Assembly: GCF_032118995.1 (NCBI RefSeq)
Contig: NC_092667.1
Coordinates: 2,100,931-2,164,930 of the forward strand
DNA: 64,000 nt
From: Asterias amurensis
Lineage: Eukaryota > Echinodermata > Asteroidea > Forcipulatida > Asteriidae
Direction of reading: 5' to 3'
Below, piece after piece: positions 44,999 through 55,500 of the stretch. The notes under the pieces were generated by a model. That model saw only the letters and a list, made by a program, of their open reading frames with translations, ran no database searches and had not been told where the DNA came from. Made by a program: the position numbers and the translations under genes. Each line of letters begins with the position of its first letter. The first letter of the stretch is position 1.

Positions 44999-45565
44999 AG
45001 CCCGAAATATGTACCCTTACATAACAAAGATTCTTTAACTGCAAAGATTTTACCAAAATGTCTGTACCGTGTCTAAAAAAATATATATACACTTTTGAAA
45101 TGGCTGCCGAATAAAAAAATATATGATTCTGGGGGAAAAGGTTTAGATGTATGGATAGCTTATGGACCCAACTTTCATATGACACCCAAAAAGTCCGAAA
45201 ATATTTCATGATTAGGTGAGCACTGCTCACTGAAGAATAAGTAGCAGACATCTTGGATTGAATTTTGTACGCTACAAAGGACTTACCTCTCACAAATTGG
45301 AAGGCTAATTCCTGCGCAGCCTGATTTTCATACTCTCTACAAAAGTGAGCAGAGCTCACCCAATCATGAATTATTTTCAGACTTTTTGATGTCATATGAA
45401 AGTCAAGTCCATAAGCTATCCATACACATTAACCTTTCCCCCAGATTCACATATTTTTTATTTGGCAGCCATTTCAAAAGTGTATTTTTTTTTTGACGCC
45501 CTGTACACACCTTTACATAAAACCCTATTCTTTAACTGCAAGATTTTACTAAAAATGTCTGTAGT
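44999..45565. mobile_element. Large fold-back element, arms of about 220 bp
   Basis: The left arm (CCTTACATAACAAAGATTCT ... CATGATTAGGTGAGC) is repeated inverted from about 45345 (GCTCACCCAATCATGAATTA ...) to about 45565. Both arms contain TTTGAAATGGCTGCC. The central loop is about 120 bp. The 160-codon minus frame here is part of the arm. Confidence 0.75.
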
Positions 45566-45699
45566 ACCTATACATGTACCTGTTTGATTTGCCCTTTTTT
45601 TCAAAGCCACCAATTTACCATTTCCCCATCTAAACATGATTTTAAATTCTAAAACAACCAACAGAGCTCTGTTGTGATTTTGTTGTTGTTGACATTTTA

Positions 45700-45800
45700 A
45701 CTCTGTCAAAAGTCAACAATAATGTTTGTAGTTACAGCACAGCGCTTTGTAACTTTTGTAAAAGGCGCTTTATAGGTATTATTTATTATTGTTATTATTA
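45700..45800 (+). mobile_element. SINE 3' end
   Basis: The ACAGCGCTTTGTAA...GGCGCTTTATAGGTATT segment with an ATT-rich tail is the 3' end of a tRNA-type SINE. On the minus strand the tail supplies AATAAA (45787-45782), a possible poly(A) signal for the ESCO transcript. Confidence 0.55.
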
Positions 45801-45982
45801 TATTGTGTTTTGGCATCTGGTTATTGCCAATGCTAGGCAAATTTTAATATGACATGGCTGTTTTTGCGCTGCATATGTTTCGCAGGAGTCGAGCACATCT
45901 CAACTGATGCAAATTATTTGTTGCGAATTTGTGATGTCAAATTTCGTATCACTTTCACATTCGCAGGAAGTATGAACCAGGC

Positions 45983-46343
45983 TTAAAGACATTGGACACT
46001 ATTGGTAATTGTCTAAGACCAGTCTGTTCACTTGGTGTATCTCAACATATGCATAATAAAACTGGTCGTCGAAGTTGCAAGATAATAATGAAACAAAAAA
46101 ACACCCTTGTCACACGAAGTTGTGTGCTTTTGGATGGTTGATTTCGAGACCTCAAATTCTAAACATGAGGTCACAAAATCAAATTCGTGGAAAATTACTT
46201 CTTTCTCGAAAACTATGGCACTTCAGAGGGAGCCGTTTCTCACAATGTTTTATACTATCAACCTCTCCCCATTACTCGTTACCAAGTAGAGTTTATGCTA
46301 ATAATTATTTTGAGTAATTACCAATAGTGTCCACTGCCTTTAA
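45983..46343 (+). mobile_element. T1 in the likely ESCO 3' UTR
   Basis: TTAA at 45983-45986 and 46340-46343. A small deletion fuses CATATGCATAA to TAAAACTGGTCG. It begins 70 bp after the ESCO stop codon. Confidence 0.88.
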
Positions 46344-46412
46344 GGCCTATAGATTGACTTACTGGTCTGAAGCTACATAAACCCGAGTCAAGATGGAAGA
46401 ATTGGCCGACAT

Positions 46413-46542
46413 TTAATGATACTTGTAAACCAGGAATTCAGGACTTCCAACGTAAGATGTAGCGAGCATCTTGCCATCAGGTGTTGGGTCTGAAAACGCT
46501 AGGGTTGACTTTGGTAGGGTCGTTCCAAATGTGAAGGAATTC
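46413..46542 (-). CDS. ESCO: ESCO last exon
   Basis: The acceptor is TTGAATTAATTCAG. The first base completes an Arg codon with the AG of the previous exon. Encodes NSFTFG... and the C-terminal SDPTPDGK motif, ending in TAA at 46413-46415. Confidence 0.93.
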
Positions 46543-49500
46543 CTGAATTAATTCAAAACAAAAAGTAAGTATAATTAACAATCGACTTGCATATGTCTTG
46601 ACAAGACAAGATAGTCGAACAAAATTATTCATATAACACTCAAGTAGATCCTTATTTTAATAATAACAATAGTGGCTTCTTATAAAGCATTCAAATCCGT
46701 CACTCAGTGACACTCATGGCGCTCGTACATTATTACCCCTGGTCACTGGGCCATTTATTTCGTTCCTTATAACCATCTCAGCTCCCTTGGGAGTATACAG
46801 CCTGTGCTGCCAAGTGTGTAGCGCACTAAACTAAATAAATCACAAGAACCATCTCTGCCCTCACAGGTACCCTTGGGGAAGGGAAGTGTTACATTTAAGT
46901 GTCTTGCTCAAGGACACAAATAGGGAGTTTTTGTTTTGGACGAAGGATAGTTCTGCGACGATAACTGATGTTATTTGCCGCAATCTGCGCATGCTACAGC
47001 TTTTAGGATGGTCGTCCTTTAATTTCTACGACAGTACTTGGTATGAATTTGCGTTGTGCTGAAAAAGACAACGGTTTAAGCTTGGGCGCTACCACAATAT
47101 TATCGGATATCGCGATACTATTTTGGAAATGATTTTGACATCGGATCGATTTGGTTTTAATCAAAATATCGATATATCTCGATATCGATTAAGTATCGCA
47201 ATATCGATTAAGTATCGAGATGTATTTCCTAGCCGAGACATCTTGCACCCCATAGGTTTAGAGTAAAACCAGAAGAATAAGTCATCAGAACACATCTCTT
47301 ACGTGTATGCTATGTCTGTCTCTTCTACAACTTTCACTGGGAGTTTGATGGACTGATGATGTCAAATTTAATTAATCACGATTATATCGAATATCGCGAT
47401 ATATTGCAAACGATATATTGTGAATAAAATAAATCGATATCGCCCAAGCTTACAACGGTTGGCTGAAAACTTACTAACCGTCGCAGAACCATCCGTCGTC
47501 CAAAACGAAAAAATCCCTATTGTCATGAACGGGACTCGAACCCACACTGGAAAGAAACACTGAAAATCTATGGGAGACTATTGAAGGGGAACCAAGGCAT
47601 AGACCAGGGGCAATGTAGATTATCCATAGATTTTTTTGGCGCTAGTAACATGTTATTTTCAAACAAAGACAACGTAGTAGTACCTCACGCAATCCAGCAT
47701 CCTTGTCGCAATCTGTTTCCTCCGCTCCTGACTAGCGACCCAGATACGACTTATTCCACATACAGCTGGCTCTGGATCTGTCTGACAACACCACGCTCTC
47801 TGCTGCTCAAACTGCTGTTTTTCCTCTTCAGAAACGGCTGCAGTGTCTTTAGGCTTGTCCGCTATCACACGATACCCCTATAAAAGAAATTATCCCAATA
47901 AAAATAGCTAAAACAACTGCTAATAGCTTAGAGAAGTGAAACATTTGTTTTGGTTTTACCTATATACACACATCGGTGTACATCAGTGAAAATAGCTCAA
48001 AGCTGAAAACAGCTTAGAGAACTGAAAACAGCTTAGAGAACTGAACACAGCTTAGAGAACTGAAAATAGCTAGGAGAACTGAAAAAAGTTCAGAGAACTG
48101 AAAATAGCTTAGACTAGAGAACCTTAAATAGTTTAGAGTACCAAAAATAGCTTATTTCAAACAAATTTCAACCTCTACCCTCACAGGTACCCATTTATAC
48201 CCCTGGGTGAAGAAAAGCATTATAGCAAAGTATCTTGCTCAAGAGCACAAGTGTCATGGCCAGGATTCAAACCCACACTCGGATGATTCAAACCCCAGAA
48301 CTAGAATATGATGCTCTTAACCACTCGACCAGGGTGTCGTGGCCGAGCGGATAAAATCACCGAACTCAAGCTCTGGTGCTTCTGTTCAGCAGATTCAAAT
48401 CCCGGTTGTGACACTTGTGTCCCTGAGCAAGACACTTAACTATAATTGCTTCTCTCCACCCCGGGGTAAATGGGTACCTGTGAGGGCAGAGATGGTTCTT
48501 GTGATTGATTTAGCCGAGTAGCGCATATTAATGTTCCACAGGTAGCTGAGATGGTTTAAGGAATGAATTAAGGCCCAGTGACCAGGGGTAATAATGTTGG
48601 AAGCGATTTAAGACGCCCTCCGGGTGTGAATAGCGCTATTATGATCCGTATTATTATTATTATTACACCCTACAGACAATGGTGGGGGTCTAACAAGTCT
48701 AACCTTACCTTGCTAATCTCCTGGGCAATCAAACAACCTGCCACTTTCTTTTCTCTTGTAATAAATAGAAGAACCTGTGGACATAGGTGGAAATAACATA
48801 AGTAGGATTTGAAACTTTGCATGGTGGAAATAAGATACAGACTGTAATGACTATCTCTAAATGAGTTGGGGTGGTTCTGAAAAGAACCGTTAGTTAACTC
48901 GACGTTTCGATCAGTATGCTCTGATCGTCTTCTGAAGAAGTTAATAGATTACTTTGGATGGTAACAAAACCTTAAAAACATTTCAAAATTTTTAAATTTT
49001 ACATAAACAGAAAATGTATGAATGTGTAGATATTTTGATGTTATTTACATTCAACTAACCAGTAAAGACTGACTGTACTCTATATTCCACGACGAACAAA
49101 AAATTCACATTGACTGTTCAACTGTTGTGAATTTCAACTCCTGGGAAACGTTCGCTGCAAAACATTCGCTGCAATAACAGCCCTGTGATGTAAAAATTTG
49201 CTTAGCATTTGCAGGAAGTATGAACTGGCTTTGGACAAACAACATGGATTTAATGGTGTTTTTTAAAGAACTAATTGAATCTACTAAAGATACAAAAGAA
49301 GTCCCTACCTTACATGACGACTTGCAGGCTACTTCGTCTCCTTCAAGGAAACCAAGTTCTTGATCCACGAGTTGTCGAATCTCTTCTACCTGACATCAAA
49401 TAAGAGGGACAAATTCTTATTTACTAAAACAAAAAGTCATATGATTGGCAAGGAACATGTCAAGACTACGTATAACAAAAAATCAGAAGAGTTCAACCCC

Positions 49501-52500
49501 CCCCCCCCCCCCCAAGAAAAAAAAACACAGGTGGGCACCAACAAATTTTCAGAATACAAAGGCCAACTGGTTAGAGCAAAGATTATAGAGTGCCGAAGGC
49601 GCAAGATGCGGAACTCGGCTGAAATGTGAAATCTCACTGCACGCCATTTTGGCAAGATTCTCTTTTGATACAGCAATAGATAAGTGCAGACAATGACCAT
49701 TCCTATCAATGGGAAACAAAAGTCACTTGCTGAAATGGCACCCATGCTTATTTCACATTCAAACAATAGATAAAGGTTCAGTTCTACATCTTGCGCCTTC
49801 AGCGCTCTATAATCTTTGGTTTAGAGCATCGAATTCAAGTACTGTTGGTTTAACTCATCGGAGTGTAGGTTCGAATCCTGGCCATGACACTTGTGTCCCT
49901 GAGCAAGAAGCTTTAAAGAGGTGGTTCTTATGATTGATTTGACTTGGTGCACTACATATCTGGCAGCACAGTCTGTACACTCCAAAAAAGGGAGCTGAAA
50001 TAAAAGGAACTGAAATAAAATGGCCCAGTGACCAAGGGTAATAATGTTGAAGAGTCACGTTGAAGAGTACCTGTGAGGACACAAATGGTTCTTGCGATTG
50101 ATTAGCTTAGTGCGCTACATACTAAAGAGTGAGCAGGGGTAATAATGTACAAGCCCAATGAGTATCACTAAGTGACGGACCTGAGCACTATATAAGAAGC
50201 CACTATTATTATTATTTAAAGCAACTAATGTTACATCCAGTCTTCCGTTAAAGTTGTATAACGCTATATTTCTTTTACGAGAATACTAACCTTCTTGATG
50301 TGATACTTTGGGTCGTCATAAAGCACCATAATGATCCGACCGTCGTAAAACTCTCGTAGCATTCGCTCGTTTTTCCAGCCCTGAAACAAAGCAATCAAGA
50401 TTACTTATTCGATTGTCTTGTACACAAATCTTTGTACATTGATTTCAGTTTTTAGAGGGAACGGGCTGATAAGCTGAAAAAAAGTTGCGTGTAAGCATTG
50501 ATGCTAAGCAAAAGTGAAGCAAAAGCTGGAGACAACACTTTTCATTGAATTTAAGGTACTGGACACCTTGTTAATTGTCAAAGACCAGTATTCTCACTTG
50601 GTGTATCCCAACATATATGCATACAAAAACAAATCTTTGAAAATACCCTTGTTGCACAAATTTGTTTGCTTTAAGGTGCCTGATAAAAGCCTTCAGTCCT
50701 GAAGTCTTTTATTATTTGAGTGAGAAAATACCTCTTTTTTCAAAAACTATGTTACTTCAGAGGGAGCCATTTCTCACAATGTTCTATACTATCAACCTCT
50801 CCCCATTACTCATAACCAAGTAAGGTTGTATGCCAATAATTATTTTGAGTAATCACCAATAGTGTCCACTGCCTTTGAGGGATTTGGGCTGGTTGGTATT
50901 CAAGACTTACCTGGAACTTGATACAGTTGAGATATTTCCGATGAAATCTATCGTGAACAGCTTCATCTTCAGGATGAGCTGCCGTGTACACCATGCCACA
51001 CATACCACATGTTACTGCTCCAAAATGCTTCTGGCCCAGGTCCTATACAGAATGAGGAAAAAATAATTGACAATCATGAACATCATGTGGCGTGTCGAGG
51101 CCTAGCAGTTAAGAGCACCGGACTCAAACTCCGGTGTTTCTGATCAGCAGAGTGTGGGTTTCGAATCCCCAGTGGTGACACTTGTGTCCTTAAAGCCATT
51201 ATACACTTTCGGTACAGAAAAGATAAAAAATTTCACAGATTTACAAATAACTTACAGGGTTTACAGAAGGTAATGGTGAAAGACTTCTCTTGAAATATTA
51301 TTCCATGAAATGCTTTACTTTTTGAGAAAACATTAAAACAATATCAATTCTCGATAGCGAGAACTACAAATTTATTTTGAACACATGTCATGACATGAGG
51401 AAACGTGGGGAAACAAGGTGGGGTTTTCCCATTATTTTCTCCCGACTCCGATGACCGATTGAGTCTAAATTTTCACAGGTTTGTTATTTTATACAGAAGT
51501 TGTGATACACGAAGTGTGGGCCTTGGACAATACTGTTTACCGAAAGTGTCCAATGGCTTTAACCATGATGCTTTGTCCTTTGGATTATACCTAAAGTTGG
51601 TGGTCCCGTGTGTTGTGTAACGCACATAAAAGAACCCAGTGAACTTATCGAAAACAGAAGGGGTTCGCCCAGGTGTTCCCGGTTTGATTGGCAGCATATA
51701 AGCCACTTCAGAATGTCAGCTGCGCATGTCTGTTACTGCTGACAACGGATTTTGTCTATCTCCCATAACCTTTTGATATTACCCGGGTATTGTCAAAAGG
51801 TTCCGGGAGATAGACAAAACCCGTTGTCAGCAGTAACGGACATGCGCCGCTGACAATCCGAAGTGTCTTATTGCGCCACCACACCCAAAACAGCACATGG
51901 TGCTGATGATAAGGTCTCATAATTCAATCAAACATAGTCCCACATACCTTGCAGGATGTGACAGCGCACTATATAAGAAGCCACTATTATTATTATGTCA
52001 TGACTGGCGGACGAAGGACTCTACTTCTGGAGGAAGATTACCTTGGTAAGATTACCCTGGCAGATAGGATTACCTTAGGGACACCTCGAGATCTTAAGAT
52101 TACTCACCAAAGTCAGTTGTTCTAATCCATCTTTATCAATCAGCTTCTTCATCTTGGTTGCTTTCTTCTGATAAGGTTACCTTGGTAAGATTACCCTGGC
52201 AGGTAGGATTACCTTTAGGATTACCTCAAGATCTTAAGATTACTCACCAAAGTCAGTTGTTCTAATCCATCTTTATCGATCAGCTTCTTCATCTTAGTTG
52301 CTTTCTTTTGATAAGGTTACCTTGGTAAGATTACCCTGGCAGGTAGAATTACCTTTAGAATTACCTCAAGATCTTAAGATTACTCACCAAAGTCAGTTGT
52401 TCTAATCCATCTTTATCAATCAGCTTCTTCATCTTGGTTGCTTTCTTTTGATAAGGTTACCTTGGTAAGATTACCCTGGCAGGCCGACTTACCTTAAGGA

Positions 52501-55500
52501 TTACCTCAAGATCTTAAGATTACTCACCAAAGTCAGTTGTTCTAATCCATCTTTATCGATCAGCTTCTTCATCTTAGTTGCTGCTTTCTTCTGTTGGATC
52601 GGAGTTGAGGAAGCAGGGCTCTTTCGACTTGAACTAATCAGCTTCACGTTGGATGGGCTCAAAGGAGGTGTTATGGCAGCTGCTAGGGTAGTAACTTGTG
52701 CTTTCTTGGGAAGTGCTGTAAATTATCAAAATATTTGGGAAATTGTTTGTGTAAAAGGCAGTGGACACTATTGGTAATTACTCAAAATAATTATTAGCAT
52801 AAAAACTTACTTGGTAGCTTGGAGAGCTTTTGATAGTATAAAACATTGTGAGAACCGGCTCCCTCAGAAGTAACGCAGTTTTCAAGAATGAAGTATTTTT
52901 CCAAGAATTTGATGTCGAGACCTCAGAATTAGATTTTGAGATCTCGAATCAAGCATCTGAAAGCACACAACTTCATGTGCAGGGGTGTTTTTTCTTTCAT
53001 TATTATCTTGTGACTTCGACGACGGTTCGTTATTTTATGCATATGTTGAGGTACACAAAGTGAGAAGACTGGTCTTTGACAATTACCAATAGTGTCCAGT
53101 GTCTTTAAACAAATGCGGCTATATATGGCTTTGACACTGAACGGTTGTGCGTACGCGCGTGTGGTAATAAATTTCACATTGCGTACTAATGGTGTGTATT
53201 GATTGCGTTACGCTTAAATTACTGCCACCAGTACATGTAGGCTTTGGCGCCACGCCTATGTTTAAACACTTTTTACTCTGTTTATAACAAACGATTAAGC
53301 ATGGCAACCAGATTTCCTCTCGATTATCAGTCTTGATAAATCGTCCCCTGGTTACGAATATTGATTAGATCTTTGAACGACCAAATATAAAAAGTAACTT
53401 CAATTGACTGTTATACCTGCTTGTGGGACGGGAGGAGTCAAAGAGTCCGGTGTATCTGGGTCAAACCCTTGAAGGAAGTTAAGTTCACCATCTTGATCCC
53501 GATCCTCTGGAACCTCCTCGTCATCTTCCGCCATCTTCTGAGATAACTTGACAGCTTTCCTCGGAGAGCGTCTAACGTCATCTAGACATTCCTCTTTTGA
53601 TCTCATCGCCCGTTTCTTTGCAGATTGTGGTGACGGTGCATTTATCAATAACTCATCCTGTGCGTCTAGTCTTTGTGCTGCTCCTCCATCGGATTGGCTT
53701 TCGTCTTGTAAGTCAAGTTTCTTAGAAACCGGTCTTGGTGATCGTTTCTCTGTCATCTCTACTGCTGGCTTTACAGATGCATTTTTTTTGCTAGTTTTCC
53801 TTCCACTGACGCCTTTGCTTGGCTTAGTGGTTTTCTTAAGCCCCTGCAGGTAAAGTTTTACAGCTTTTTTCACTCCTTTTCGTGGGCTTTTTCTTGGTGT
53901 CCTCTTGCTCGGGGAACGTTTCTTGGGAGACTTCTTTTTTGGAGACTTGTTGATGGTTTTCTTGCTTGGCGATGACTTCTTGTTTGGAGTTGTTTCCACC
54001 CTCTTTGGTTGTGTTTTGATTTCTTTCTTGGTTTGAGTCTTTGATTTCAGGGTAGGCTTCTTTCCGGTGGAGCGCCCAGTGCGTTGTGTTGCATGACCCG
54101 CCTTTAGCGGTCCTTGTCGCTTTTTGGTCTTGGGTTGTGTTGTCTTTGTTTCTACAGGCGGTTTAGTTGGCAGAACCTCTCCCAGCTCTGCACGCCTTTG
54201 TTGTCTCTCTGCTGGCGTTTGGTAACCTCCTTTGGCCTTAGGACTGTAGAAGGAGGTTGCAGAAAATGTTGGAGAGCATTCTTCATCTGATCTGACTATT
54301 TTCCTAAAAAGTAATACAAAGTTATAAATTGTCAGTAAGATCAATTTTAGTGATGGGCAATAAAGCGAATGTTTTTCTAAAGGCCTGGTCCCACTTCAGC
54401 GATAACGATAACGACAACGACGCAAAGAGAACGCATTCTATTGGTCGAATTGCTCCACGCAGAATATGCACACGCTCATTCAACCAATGGAATGCGTTAT
54501 CTTTTTATCGTTATCGTCCTCGTTCTCGTTGCAGTGGGACCGGGCCTTTAGTCCACATGGGGGCGAACGGATCAACAAAATTATTTGTATGATGCCAGGT
54601 TCCCAAACTGTTCATATTATGGGACCATGCAAAAAGTTTGACCAGGTTCTTCCTCAGTGACATTTGATACTCCTTATCATCAGCTGTGTCTGAGATCAAT
54701 GCAGTGGGGACAAAATTTGTATTTATTTTAGTGAAAATCGGTGCTGAGCGGCAAAGTGTTTGTTTGCTCAGAGTGCTGGGCACAAATTGCGAGTCCTGGG
54801 CAGGCACAACCAGCACTGCCCACCATGGCTATAACTGGCCATGGTTCAACTTCCGAGGGTAGGCTCTAGGAGTGAAATTATCTTGATGCAGGCCTGGACT
54901 AATACAGAGGCCACAGAGGTCGCGGTCTTCGTTGCCCTGGTCCTGGCCTTAGTGCCCTATCAAAAGTTTCCCATAGACTGTATGATTTTTCAATGAAAGT
55001 GCCTTTATTAAAATCAAATTGGCCTTGCCCTCTCAGAGATGAAATTCCAGGTCTGTTGATGACACACATCCTAGTGGTAACAATGCATCAAGTCTTCAAT
55101 TCAAAGGCATTATTATAAGTTCTTTAGAGCCATTAGGACATTTGAGTTACACAAAAGTGATGTACATGTCTTTCTGGAACTGGCATTTCACGAAAAGATC
55201 ATGGCCAAATTTCATGGCTCTGTTTACCGTAAGCAAAGAATCGCACTTGCAGAAGCAAGGAACTCTGCGCTCAAGCGTATTTCGTGGATTAGCAGGGGAA
55301 ATTTGGCTAGTGCGCGTGCATAATTCCTGTTACTTTGCAGTCTTGGCTTACACAGCTAACGCAGAACGTCGGTGGAGAGTGGTGATCATGAACACAAAGT
55401 TCTGTGATAAACAGAGCCAGAAAGAAACAACAATACAATTATGTTACCTTGGAGAAGGGGATTGGTCTGACGCCGAGTTTTCAAATGAGTATGGAGAAGT

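Larger units (their letters stand above)
46652..47570 (-). mobile_element. tRNA-derived SINE carrying nested insertions, in ESCO intron
   Basis: A minus-oriented SINE: the tail is at about 46652-46680, the body contains GTGTCTTGCTCAAGGACAC, and the box B complement CGGGACTCGAACCC is at about 47530. The unit is cut at 46921 by a second element that is itself cut by a third. Confidence 0.8.
51088..51998 (+). mobile_element. SINE (third type) broken by two different MITEs
   Basis: SINE pieces are 51088-51189, 51563-51698 and 51871-51998. They are separated by a T2 element at the CCTTAA target and by a TA-flanked hairpin. The pieces together give a complete unit from GAGCACCGGACTC to the CACTATATAAGAAGCC tail. 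Confidence 0.8.

Noticed and set aside
44913-45395. 160-codon minus-strand frame
   Set aside because: It lies in an arm of the large fold-back element, and the matching arm shows it is repeat sequence.
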